The position numbers and the translations under genes were made by a program. Source: Canna indica (Eukaryota > Streptophyta > Magnoliopsida > Zingiberales > Cannaceae). Taken from it: a stretch of 64,000 bases of DNA. Of this stretch, positions 1-10,529 are shown piece after piece (the stretch's first letter is position 1; the number at the start of each line of letters is the position of its first letter). The notes beneath the pieces are model-generated. The model made no database searches. It had not been told where the DNA came from and saw nothing but the letters and a program-made list of their open reading frames with translations. Location: contig CP136891.1 in NCBI GenBank assembly GCA_034359265.1, forward strand, positions 66,496,001 to 66,560,000, written 5' to 3'.

Positions 1-712
1 TTTTAGTCTTATAAAAAGTAGGCTCAAACTTGTTATCAGTAGGCAGCATTCCATTAATCAATCCAGCAATCCGATCATACGCAACTCCGCTGATATTACA
101 ATCGGCCTTGATGTTTAAGAGCTGTGTCATTGCTGAAAATCTAGTGTATTTAGGACAATTCTCATACAAAGGTTCATCGGCAGCTTTTAACATCTCGTAA
201 AATTCTGCGGCTTCTTTATTTGGTAATTCAATCTCTACCGCAACCCCTACTTCTGTGATATCAACTGCTGTAGTATCTGGTGGGACTGATGTCTGAAGAA
301 CTAGCCGATCAACATTATCATTCAGGTGGAATTGACCCCCAAGACTATCAAGTATCATAGTTCTATAGGGATTACATTGACTGGATGAAGAAGCACCAGC
401 AGAGGAAGATTCACCATATGTCTGAACAACAGGATTGCTCGACGTCCCGACTTCGCGTGACTCCCCGTGACAAGTCCATAGAAAATATCTTGGTGCAAAT
501 CCTTTGCTATATAGATGCAGAGTGACAGTCTCCCGATCCAAAAATCGTCCATTTGAACAAATGTGGCACAGACATCGGATTTGATCACCCATGCTAACAA
601 AATTCCGATTCGAATAGGCGAAATTTAGGAAGTATGTTACGCCTAATCGAAACTCATTCGTTAAAGCTCCACGATCAAGTCGTCGGTACATCCAACTTCG
701 ATCAGCCGACAT
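1..712 (-). CDS. TNP2-type CACTA transposase, N-terminal part
   Basis: Encodes the N-terminus of the large transposase (TNPD/TNP2 class), the nuclear enzyme that cuts CACTA elements at their termini. I place the start at 710-712 because the frame then begins MSADRSWMYRR, matching the usual transposase-associated N-terminus of this family. A Cys-x2-Cys type motif (IRCLCHICSNGR) follows at about residue 45. The reading frame stays open to the left edge, about 237 residues. It is closely similar to the gene at 38518, but here codon 5 is CGA (Arg) where that copy has TGA. Partial, so activity cannot be judged. Confidence 0.85.
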   Translation of the reverse strand, partial: MSADRSWMYRRLDRGALTNEFRLGVTYFLNFAYSNRNFVSMGDQIRCLCHICSNGRFLDRETVTLHLYSKGFAPRYFLWTCHGESREVGTSSNPVVQTYGESSSAGASSSSQCNPYRTMILDSLGGQFHLNDNVDRLVLQTSVPPDTTAVDITEVGVAVEIELPNKEAAEFYEMLKAADEPLYENCPKYTRFSAMTQLLNIKADCNISGVAYDRIAGLINGMLPTDNKFEPTFYKTK

Positions 713-786
713 GATTCTGTCAATCAATGATAATTTCTTTGGTTAATGTCTTTAGGTGAGATTGTCCTATTCCATTCGGGATTTAT

Positions 787-976
787 GTTATTTGAACTGC
801 ACTTACGTTTTTATTTTAACTGTTAACTAATTATTCTAAATTTCGGCAGCATCTCCCTATAGTTCTCCGAATACGCATATCATCTGGGCGCGTATCGGAG
901 AACAAGAGAGATGTTGCCGAAATTTAGAATAATTAGATAACAGTTAAAATAAAAACGCAAGTGCAGTACAAATAAT
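787..976. repeat. Long near-perfect hairpin in the transposase leader (copy 1)
   Basis: Two arms of about 85 bp around a short loop near 885 are nearly perfect reverse complements. Both contain ATTCTAAATTTCGGC-type sequence and end in ACTGCACTTACG / CGCAAGTGCAGT. The same foldback occurs at 38254-38443 in the sibling element, always just upstream of the TNP2 start. It could be an older MITE captured in the leader or a source of hairpin RNA. Confidence 0.85.
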
Positions 977-1191
977 TATATTCCCAAATTGTCCTATTTT
1001 TAGGGTTTAGGTCAGATTTTCTACCGGCCGCAACGGGAAGAGACGGCAGCCGGAGGGCACATACCTGACAGTGTCGGCAGCAGCGGGAGGAGTCGTCGGC
1101 GTCGGCAGCAGCGGCAGCGGTGGCGAGATGCGAGAGCAGGAGCGGCGGCGGCAGCAACGGGAGGAAGAAGGGTCGGGCGCGACTGGTGCCC

Positions 1192-1197
1192 TATATA
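1192..1197 (-). promoter_or_regulatory. TATA box of copy 1 transposase promoter
   Basis: TATATAG on the minus strand sits between the subterminal repeats and a GC-rich leader. The same placement occurs at 37379-37384 and 46447-46452 in the sibling elements. Confidence 0.55.
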
Positions 1198-1198
1198 A

Positions 1199-1403
1199 AC
1201 TTATCAGCAACGGCTCACTCGCCCGTTAGAAAGCCGTTGCTGATAAGTTATCATCAGCAACGGCTCACTTGTCCGTTAGCAAGCCATTGCAGATACAATA
1301 TATCTGCAACGGCTCGAGCGGCCGTAAGAATGCCGTTGCAAATAGCAACGGCGTGAGCGGCCGTTGCTGATAGCCGTTGCTGAAGACCAAGTTTCTAGTA
1401 GTG
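1199..1403. repeat. CACTA subterminal repeats and terminal inverted repeat (copy 1)
   Basis: Dense direct and inverted copies of AGCAACGGC / GCCGTTGCT, the type of short motif bound by TNPA-like proteins in En/Spm elements, ending in the 12-bp TIR at 1392-1403. The terminus (GAAGACCAAGTTTCTAGTAGTG) matches the transposase-side end of the two other CACTA copies. Confidence 0.8.
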
Positions 1404-2535
1404 TTATATACGTAAAATATATGAGAGTTTCATTTTATACGATGACAATATTAACTGGTTAGTAATTTTAGATAATAATAAAATAAAAATTAATTTCACG
1501 ATAACATGTACAAAATGGAAAAAATTTAATTTTATGAGTCAAAATGAAATTAAAATTAAATTTTAGAGAACAAAACGGAGTTTTTTGAAAGTTTAGGGGG
1601 CTAAAGTGGACATTAAAATTAAATTTTAGAGACCAAAACGGGGTTATCAGAAAGTTTAGGGGCTAAAGTGGACATGGATGTAAAATTTATAGACCAAATT
1701 AAAATTAATCCTAAAATATTTGGATCAAATGAAATCTGAAATGATTAACTTTTACCATAGCTAAGATGCTATAAAAAATATCTTTTGTAAACATATATAA
1801 ATACTTTTTTAAATATATTAAAACCAATATTTGTAGAATATCTTAACCAATTTTATTACATGGCCCAAACTCAAATAAATATCAAAAAATTAATAAACTA
1901 TCCTTTAACTTTGGAAATCATTTTTGCTTTATATATTAATTAAAAATATAAAACATAACTATAGGTAGTTCTTTTTAAGGGTATAAACTATGGTGCATAT
2001 TTTTCCTTGAAAAGATTTATTTGAAAACTATATTTATCAAAAATATGTCTAATTTGACAATTAGCAATTAACTTATTGTATTATTGTTAAATATTAGCTT
2101 ATTATATTTGACTAATTTGATCAGCTTATTATATTCACTATTTGTAATTTTTGAAAAATAAAATTAGCTAATAAAATAACGACGCAAGTATATTTTGATC
2201 CTTTTAGTAATAATGTTGATTAATTTTATTTATTGTTATTTTATTTGTTCAAATTTTAAATATTTATTATAATAAAAATAACTAATAGTTAAAATATCAT
2301 TCAAAAAGTAAATTGGGAGAAAAAGTTTCTTTTAAAATTATCAAGATATTAAATTTATATAAATTTATTTATTATTTATAGATATTTATTCTCTTTCAAA
2401 AAAACTTTGATGTGAAACAACGACATTGTTATCGACTTGATTGCTCATGTTCTTATCGGATAGGATATATATTTCTACCCGATTCATTTAACGGAATGAA
2501 AATGCCTTAAAATTCGGATATGTTCCGACCCGAAT
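1404..2535. other. AT-rich intergenic DNA with a 63-bp tandem duplication
   Basis: No gene seen. Positions 1549-1676 hold two copies of a 63-bp unit (TTTAGAGAnCAAAACGG ... GGGGCTAAAGTGGAC), resembling the interior of a MITE family. The remainder is low-complexity AT-rich sequence. Confidence 0.6.
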
Positions 2536-2539
2536 CCGT

Positions 2540-2548
2540 TATAATATA
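2540..2548 (+). promoter_or_regulatory. Possible TATA box of SYF2
   Basis: TATAATATA lies about 150 bp upstream of the chosen ATG, followed by a pyrimidine-rich stretch (TCTCTCC) typical of plant leaders. No transcript start can be read from sequence alone. Confidence 0.3.
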
Positions 2549-2695
2549 GAAGGTCCCGATCTCTCTCCATGTCGCCTATCCACAGCTTCGTCGGCTTCTC
2601 TGCTGCATTCTCTTAATTAGGGCTTCTTCTTGGCTTGGGCTTCTGCCCCCAGATCCGAAGGGGGAGAGGAAAGTAAAGTGTGGAATACGCAGGAG

Positions 2696-5600
2696 ATGGA
2701 GAAGGGAGGAAAAGTGCACCCGGATTGTATCAACGCCTCCAATCCCTACCACGAGTGTGTTGAGTACTGCTTCAAAAGAATCGCCGAAGCCAAATCTGAC
2801 GCTGATGAAAGTTGGGCTTCTTTCTTTTCTTCTCTCGATTTTTATTTTGAACTCCGGAATTATCTATAGGCAAAATTTCTTTTTTTTTAATGGGAAGGTA
2901 TACAGTGATTTGTGGTAAGCTATTTGTCTGTTGGATTAATTCTACGAGCGGGTTTATAGGGCTATATTTTTCAGTTTCTTGCTCCTAGTTTGGACTGATC
3001 CATGGAGCACAATTTGTTTTTTTTCAACAATTCGTTATTTTTCTCATTATAAGGAATTAAATTTTTTGTACTTGGTGGATTAATTGTAGAAGGGAATAAC
3101 GACATCTCAAAGGAGCCGGAGGAGAGAACTATACATCCGGATTGCATTAACGCATCCAATCCCTATCATGATTGTGGCGAGTACTGCTTTAAAAGGATTG
3201 CTGAGGCAAAGGATCGTATTGAAAAGAATGAATCAGGTTTCATTTTCCGTTCTTTCTCTAAATCAATAGTTAGCTCAATGTTAAACAAATTGCAATGTTT
3301 TAACTAGATGCAGTTGGGGTAATTGTGTGCTTTGTTTTGAGTTACTTTATCATGACATGCCGCAACAAGCATCTCCTGTGTTGCTGCCAATTTTCCACGT
3401 TAAACAAATAAGATCAACATTGTTGTTGAATGTTGAGAGTAAATTACATTATGCTGGCAAGTTGGAGTAGAATGAATGGCCCACCATTATCAATGATATA
3501 TTTAGACTTTATTAAAGGATTTTTTGGTCTGTTGGTTTAGTTTAAATGGATACTGTAGTTCTTTCATCTATTTGCACAGTTGCACTTGCAACATATGTGA
3601 TGTGCAAACTAATTTTGTATCAATACTTACATCTAATTTGACATCAGGAGTCTTCAATGATCTTTATGAGCTAATAGACGTAAAATGTAGAGAAATATTG
3701 ATAAATGTCTTAATGGTTCCACCATGACCATAAATAATCAATAAAATATTGGGGTTTTCTGTTAGTGTCTCTCTTTTGTGTGGACAGGGTGCCTTCTTGG
3801 AGAATGCAAAAATCCACCTTGGACTATAAAGTTTAATTGTTGGGTTGGATGATTTAATGTTTTTCATTGTGAAAAGATGTTTCTATTTTCTTGGACATAT
3901 TTCGCATTATCTTTAAGATAGTCTTGTGATGGACAGCATGGAATTGGGAATTTGGGATTGCCTTGATATAGATCTTAGGATCATCATATATGGAATGAGG
4001 AAGGATTGCTAGAATTCTCAGTAGGGACATCGTATCTAAAAGAAATCATCCTCACCATGTGCACCGACTTGCTTGGGGAAGCCTGACTTCTGAATCTCTG
4101 ATCACTGTCTACGATGAGTAAAGAAATGAAGTAGAGGAAAACAACTAAGATATCTTTCAATGTAAGCATGTTAGACTTGGCGATTGTTCGAGCCATGGGG
4201 AGTGATGAGAAGTGGCCATCATAAATATTATTGAGGGAAACGGTGAGAGGATCCTCTTTACTTGATTATAAGGGCATGTATAAATGGAACTGGAAGAACA
4301 CGAATGAGTGAATGACAGGCTGTGACAACTTTACCTAGGAACGCTAGGCATTGAAATATTAATGACAAAAATGATATCGTTGAATAAACAAAGATGCCTA
4401 AAGTAGAAAAATTAGAAGCCCGTGTGATTTTCATCTCAATCCTGTTGTTATACAACGTTAGACTGATAGATTTTAAGGGAAATTTAGTTGCATAATGATG
4501 TTGCTAAAGGGATTATAAGTTATAAGAACAGTGGATTTTTTATCGATTTTCTATAGAGCTTAGAAATATCTCGGAGGTAATTTTGCCTGTCATATTTGTT
4601 ATAACTTATAAATCATTGAATCAAGGGCCTTCAATATTTACCCTGGTTGTTTGAAACTTTGTTTGGGATGCAGCAGTCAATTAAAATTCCCATTTAGAGC
4701 ATTTCCATATTCCTTGAAACTAAGAACTTTTCTGTGGTCTTTACTTTTAGCTTCTGGATTGGTATCTTGAGACAGATGTCTCATATTCCCTTCTTTTAAA
4801 AACATAAACAATTTTATAGTTGTATTTGGTGCTTTCTGTCTTCCCAAATAAGTTGCCATGTCAATAGATGGAGTTCATAAATGGTGTAGCAAATTGCTTT
4901 AGGAGTTAGTACAACTGGTTTTCTGATTTTGTGCCTTTTGTTCCTTTGTTGACGCGGAGGTACCCTGTGCCAACTTATGCGTTGCACGACTTCATAAAAG
5001 CTGTTTTTCCAGGCTTTTTAAAACATGTCACTATTTTCTTGTAAGATGTGGCATGTGTTGAATAATTGAGAAACCTTAAAATTTAAATGCGGTCCTACCT
5101 TGATTAAGTTTTATGGTTATTTAATTATTTTCTACCCTGCTTGTTTGATGATACTGACAAAGAAAATGAATTTGGTTTTAGATATACGACAACGGGAAGA
5201 AACTCCTTCCTCTAATATCTCTGACCAGAATGATGTACCGCTTGAACAAAGACAAACACAAGTAGACCAGAATGATGGTGATGATGCCCGTCGTGATCAG
5301 AATGATCCTGATTCGGGCCATCCTCATCTTACTGAGAAGCAGAAAAAGTTGTTTGAATTGAGGTTAAAGATGGTAATACAGCTCTTCATGTATCTTTGCG
5401 ATGTTTGGTAATTATTGATGTGTGTGTGTGTGTGTGTGTGTCTGTGTGTTGTTTGGTAATTTTTTCCTTTTCAGGACTTTCTTCTTACAATGTTATGTTT
5501 GTAGAATGAAGCAAGGAAAGCCAATCAGATGGCAATGGTAGCTGAAAAGAAGAAAATAGAAGCTCCAGCTGAGATCAGAGGCATATCCAAACAAAAATGG

Positions 5601-6908
5601 CTTGAGGATAGGAAGAAAAAGATAGGGAAGCTGCTTGAATCAAATGGTTTGGATATGTCAAAATCCTATATGCTTGATACACAAGAAGCAGCCCAAGCTA
5701 AGTATAAGAAGCGAGAAAAGGAACCTGCAGCATATGGTTGGGATGGTAAGATAAATTATTTATATATAATTCATTTTGATCTAAGTATACCATTTCTTCA
5801 AAAACTAAATTTCTCCCTACTACATTTGTTTGTTCGTAGTGATTGCAGAACAGAGTTTCTAAGTCTGTTATACTTCCTTTTGCCGTTCTTATTCAATCTG
5901 GATCATGCCAAATATTTATTAGATGCTAATGATTGAAGAACCATTACAATAAATTTGCCTGCGTTTTTGCTCTGCGATTGTGATACATCATAGATTGGCA
6001 GAAGATAGCTGTAGGAAAGAAAGACAAGAATTCATGGTTTTGTTCTTGTATATGTTTTATAAGAAACCAGTATTTATTATGAGACCTCTGAGCAGAAACT
6101 TCAGACTTGATTGAGTGCAGGTGTTTGTATTGAACAGTGTTTTAAAATCCGGACCCAACATTAAACTGATTGGTCTATGATTTTGGCAGTTTAATAGGTC
6201 CAAATACAATAAAAATGATTTTTTTAAAAAAAAATCCAGTTCAACTGAATATGTTTTGACCTGATTCAAGTGGATTTTGACCACCCTTTTCTTTTTCACA
6301 CAATCCGGACTGGATCTGATACTGTTCATGGTCGAAGTGGCAGAACTAGTCGGTCTTGTCCTGTTTTTAGAACATTGGCATTGAATGGGATACTAGTAGA
6401 TTTTCTTGTTGCTTCTTTTGAAAAGTTCTCTAACTGATTGAAATATGTACCCAGTTTTCAACCAGAGAACTCTTTATAATGCCTACAAAAAGAGGACTAA
6501 GAATATTGAATGTGATATGGAGGCATATAACAAAGCGAAGGAAGAAGATCCAGAGTTCTACCGGGAAGCTTCCAGTCTTCAGTATGGCAAGGTACTCACA
6601 TCAGATACCCATCTCACTCTCCTGAGAAGGTGAACATTGTAATAGTTACTGATCTACTCGCATCTTATTTTCCTGAGCAGGCAACAAAGGTCCCCGAGGA
6701 AAATATTGATCGGATGGTAAAAGAGCTTGAGGACAGGGAAGCGAAGCGCAAGGCATTTAGCAGGAGGCGGAAGTTCCATGAAGAGAAGGACATTGATTCA
6801 ATCAATGATAGGAATGAACACTTCAATAAGAAGATTGAGAGAGCCTTTGGAAAATACACTCTGGAGATCAAGAACAATTTGGAAAGGGGGACTGCTTTGC
6901 CTGACTAG
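2696..6908 (+). CDS. SYF2: Pre-mRNA-splicing factor SYF2 (six exons)
   Basis: SYF2 (GCIP-interacting protein) is a nuclear protein of the NineTeen/Prp19-associated spliceosome and acts in pre-mRNA splicing. Exons read from GT-AG sites and phase: 2696-2810, 3090-3236, 5182-5372, 5505-5745, 6455-6591, 6681-6908, giving 352 residues. The C-terminal half carries the conserved SYF2 domain and ends KIERAFGKYTLEIKNNLERG plus TALPD. An acidic Gln/Asp-rich linker (exon 3) and a Lys/Glu-rich helix (exon 4) precede it. The ATG at 2696 is the first in frame after a TAG at 2618. Unusual: exons 1 and 2 both encode HPDCINASNPYH ... EYCFKRIAEAK, and exon 2 is symmetric (phase 1-1, 147 nt), so it looks duplicated. 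From memory, typical plant SYF2 is nearer 300 residues, and the extra exon would account for the surplus. All frames join without stops, so the gene appears intact. Confidence 0.93.
5418..5451. repeat. (TG)n microsatellite in SYF2 intron 3
   Basis: About sixteen TG dinucleotides with one TC interruption, between exons 3 and 4. Confidence 0.9.
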
Positions 6909-8379
6909 TTAGTCATCTTTCAAATACTTGTGCTTTCACTCTTGCAACTATATTTAGTTTGGATGTATCACTTTAAAGTGAAATCTGTACCATTTGGAAA
7001 TCTCAAATACAGTGAATTGTATACTTGGGCTCTTTAGTTGCTTGTGATTTAGCTGTGGCTTAATTGATTATTCCCCATCTAATGATTTGGGCTATAGGTT
7101 ATCAGCATCTCACAAGAATTTTTTGTGGGTTCCATTTAGTTTATCTTGTAGAGTCTTTGTATGATGATATAAATATATATATATATCTAAAAAGTACATT
7201 TAACTATGTGTTTGTAGAAGATTCGCTACTGGTAGCCAGGGAAAATATTCCAAATTAGCCCAGCTTGTGGAAATTTCCTATTTATTTTAAAATTCATGTT
7301 GGAAACCTATTTTGCTCGACTTGCAAATTTGGACATTGGGACTGTGATCATCGAAAAACTTTGCCATCTTTGCAACTTTACTATTGATTCCAGTCAATTA
7401 TATTTTTAATGTATTTTTATGTGACGATTAATATCTCACGTTTAGTAGGTATAATTTTTTTCCACATAGTGGAATAAATCATGTTATTTAATAGGATATC
7501 AAATCTTGCTATGAGATGACAATGTAAACTTACTTGTGTATTTAATTTCTAATTAAATTAGAATGGATTTTTTTTCTAAGAAAGAAATAAAATAATTATT
7601 AATGGGGATAATAATTTATTATTATTTATTCTAATTAAATATTTGTCTAACTAGTACAATAGTTAAATATTATTTTTTATCATGACTCTATGATATTTTT
7701 ACAATTTATGGAATGATTTTTAATTAAGTTTTGAGAATATAATTAATATTATAAGCTTTGAAAATATTTTCAATTAAAATTTGAAATATATATATATATA
7801 TATAATTTATGGGACATTTTAAAATATTTTTTAAATAATTATTTTAATATTATATATCAGTATGATAGATATAGAAAAGAAAAGAAATTGACAAGTTAGG
7901 AATTATATAAATAGGAACATAACACTAAATATTTTCACAAAACATAACATAATTATTAAATATTAATATTGATAATATAAATATAAGAATTGTAATAAAT
8001 TTTCACTATATTTTTATTAGTACGAAAAGAATGAGTGTGTACAAAATGAAAGAAAATAATAAAATAATTTGTGAAATTCTTTTATATTTTGAACAATCTA
8101 CACTAATTAATTTTGAACTGAACTGTCTCCCTTAGCTTAGTCGGACCGGTCCCGGAAGCACTCTAACTCATGAACCATGCACAAATAGAACCACCTACAA
8201 CTCAACCCGGAGGCTCCATCCGGTCAAATAAGGATATTAACATCCTACATTTATTACCAAAAATTCAACAGTAATAAATATGCAATCTAGGGGATAGAAA
8301 TCGACCTATGCAAGGCGTATCCCAGCGAGATTTCAGGAGACATCATCGCGGTGTACCCAAACTTGCCTCATAAAACAAA
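6909..8379. other. SYF2 3' UTR and AT-rich intergenic DNA
   Basis: The first few hundred bases after the stop are probably 3' UTR, but no clear poly(A) signal can be singled out. A (TA)n run lies at 7786-7804. From about 8130 the base composition rises and sequence resembling gypsy LTR begins. No coding region seen. Confidence 0.5.
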
Positions 8380-8560
8380 CTCGACGTACAACAAGGTATA
8401 CTTTTTGTTCCAATTTCATACATCCCATCTATAATCCTCTCTCACTTGAGAGCCAAAATGTCTTTGCAGGTGACCAGTGGAGTCGCGTTGTACCAAGAGA
8501 TACGGAGGCTTGCATTACCCCCGAATTCAAACGATGACATTTGGCGTCCACCATGAGATT
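8380..8560 (+). other. Gypsy LTR tail and leader region
   Basis: TCTCTCACTTGAG ... GTCTTTGCAGGTGACC is the kind of R/U5 end seen in plant gypsy LTRs. It is followed at 8540 by TTGGCGTCCACCATGAGA, resembling the leader just before gag in many gypsy elements. Upstream LTR sequence probably extends to about 8130 but is too diverged to delimit. Confidence 0.5.
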
Positions 8561-8609
8561 GAGTAAATCTTACCTACCCCACCATGGTAGACACTCGGAG
8601 GTAGGTGAA

Positions 8610-8999
8610 CGATGTCGGCAACAGGCAGGAACCTAGTAGCAGTGTTCCCCCGTTACTTAGAGATGCTAACACGGTAAGGAGTGGCACTTCATTGACCACC
8701 AACTCAACTCTACAGGAGCTACGGCGTATGATCGTTGATCTCCAAGCGCAAAATCAAAGGTTGGCAGTCTAAGTTGATGCACTAAAATAGTCCAAAGAGC
8801 AGCATTTAACTAATCGTGAGCCTTGTCGCTCAGAGCACGAAGAAGACATCCACCATGAGAGAATTGGCAGATCACTCTCATCCTTTAGGGACAAAATCTC
8901 TCACACGCAACACCAGAGAGAAGGAACCAGGGCCACATAGGTCGTTCCTCCCTCCACCGCTGACTCGGGGCCGTTCGCATAATATATCATGGTGGTCCC
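8610..8999 (+). pseudogene. Gypsy gag, N-terminal fragment
   Basis: Begins near ATGTCGGCAACAGGC and encodes a LQELRRMIVDLQAQNQRLA helix typical of gypsy gag N-termini, then a basic Pro-rich stretch up to SHNISWWSL. Several stops and frameshifts. It stops at the copia A insertion, and the continuation (DNFKLPTTLQPYSNTGD) is at 26711. Confidence 0.6.
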
Positions 9000-9796
9000 T
9001 GTTGGACAAATGGGCTACATTAGAATGGGGGGGGGGGGGGGGGTTGAATAGTGTGTTAACTAAATCTTTCGTCTAATTCCAATTTTAATTGTTTCTCAAA
9101 TCATTTAGGCAAGTTGCAATTTTGCAATTAAATGCAGAAGCAAGATAAAATAATTAAGCACAAACAACAATAGATAACAATGCTAACACATAAATTTATA
9201 GTGGTTCGATCTCAATGCCTACTCCACTACCTAAGCACCCCGCTTAGGATTTCCAAACTAAGTTTACTAGATTAATTCTTGTTTCCCTTACAATGAGGAC
9301 GTTGACGTGAAGAGTCGCACTCTCGACCTAAGGCACTTCCACACCCGGAAGTCTTCGTCTTCTTACCGAGAGGACTCTACCACCTCAACCTAAGGGATAC
9401 CTCAACTAATCCTAGTAAAACAAGGTTTACAAAAGTGGCTTTACACCTTCACAGCAAGGTAACCACTTCCACACAAGACCTAATAATCTAGGTCTTACTC
9501 AAACTCAAATCCAAGAAAATTAGTTTAAATAACAGTTAAAATTACAATGAAAAGAGCTTAGAATTGAAACCAAGGATCAATGCTCTTTTCCAAGCCTTCG
9601 ACGCCTTGAACTCGCCAAGAAGTATAGCTCGAATTAAATCCCGAGTTGAAACAGAGTGTGCACTTAAAGCGGATTTTGACGAAAGATTAGGGCGCACTGC
9701 AATCAATCTTTTGAAGGCTCAAAACTCCCTTTAGAATACTTAATAAATTCTGTATCAGCGAGAGGAGAGATGGTCTTAAATGAGTTAGATGAGGTA

Positions 9797-9804
9797 TATT
9801 TATA
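9797..9804 (-). promoter_or_regulatory. LTR A (left) TATA box
   Basis: TATAAATA on the minus strand in GGGTATAAATATACC, directly downstream of the GTCGAC array in the element's own direction. The same spot in the right LTR is 25890-25897. Confidence 0.6.
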
Positions 9805-9857
9805 CCCTCTCAAAGAAACAACAGCTCAACGGGTAGAAAACTATCCGTTACAGCCGC

Positions 9858-10203
9858 TCGATCGATTGGCCGATTGACCGCTCAAACGATCGTTGCCTCA
9901 ATGTCTTTGTGTGGTCGACCGACGGGTCGACCACCAGACGCAATTCCTGCATTCCGCAATCCGGTCGACCGACGCAAGTTGGGGCTTCAGCGATCTGCAG
10001 TCCGGTCGACCGACGAAGCTACTGCCAATTTTTGGCCTCAGTCGGTCGACCGAAGTAGCCTTTACGCGATTTCTTCCCTATCTTCAGTCGACCGACGGAT
10101 CGACCAAATGGCTACTGCCATGTTTTCGCCACATTCGGTCGACCGTCATGGCTACTGCCAAGTTCTAACACTATTCGGTCGACCGACCAGTCGATCGATC
10201 ATA
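9858..10203. repeat. GTCGAC-rich palindromic array in LTR A (left)
   Basis: Repeated GGTCGACCGAC-type palindromes, many containing GTCGAC, spaced by roughly 20-60 bp of unrelated sequence. Open frames across it (VDRP-like) are by-products of the repeat. Confidence 0.8.
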
Positions 10204-10529
10204 GGCTGAATTTGATTTTTTTCAGCCTTCTTCTTCCGTGCTTCATTTTCAGGTTTCGACTTTCAACGAGCATCAACTTGGAGAGCTTTCCATGTGATCT
10301 TTGGACTCGTCCAATACGTCTTTGGTGCACACGTCGACTTTTGAGATATTCCATGACGAACCCGAGCACGACGATCAATGTCCTTCCGATTTTTTGATTT
10401 ATTCGTCGATCGAGGACATCGAACATTAACCAATATGGAACTTGAAAGATTTCTCAATGAAATATTAGTTCATTATTTGTTATCATCAAAACCGAGATTA
10501 AGACCAAGGTTGAAAATCTTAAGGCAACA

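Larger units (their letters stand above)
1..1403 (-). mobile_element. CACTA (En/Spm) transposon copy 1, 5' end only
   Basis: The right boundary reads TTTCTAGTAGTG, the reverse complement of the CACTACTAGAAA terminus. Inside it come short GC-rich subterminal repeats (AGCAACGGC/GCCGTTGCT), a TATAAA-type promoter on the minus strand, a long hairpin and then the start of a TNP2-type transposase. The same order is seen in the complete sibling element at 37071-44363, so this is the transposase-proximal end. The rest lies left of the window, so the target duplication cannot be checked; the outside flank begins TTA. Compared with the sibling, the leader has lost a segment of several hundred bp that includes the 26-bp tandem repeats. 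Confidence 0.9.
9000..10529 (-). repeat. Element A left LTR (3' LTR)
   Basis: 1530 bp, TGTTGGAC ... GGCAACA. Contains a 17-base G run (9027-9043), a minus-strand TATA box and, upstream of it in transcription sense, a GTCGAC-rich array. The partner is 15662-15985 plus 25426-26705; the two are visibly homologous throughout. Confidence 0.85.

Noticed and set aside
4677..4859. Small frames inside SYF2 intron 2 as separate genes
   Set aside because: Short, no recognisable domain, lying within an intron.
8816..9076. 86-residue open frame as a gene
   Set aside because: It crosses the gypsy/copia junction and runs into a poly-G tract; only its first part matches gypsy gag remains.
9874..10209. Open frames over the GTCGAC arrays (also near 16697, 23403 and 24831) as proteins
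   Set aside because: The frames exist only because a palindromic repeat lacks stops in several frames on both strands (VDRP-like words); no start context or domain.
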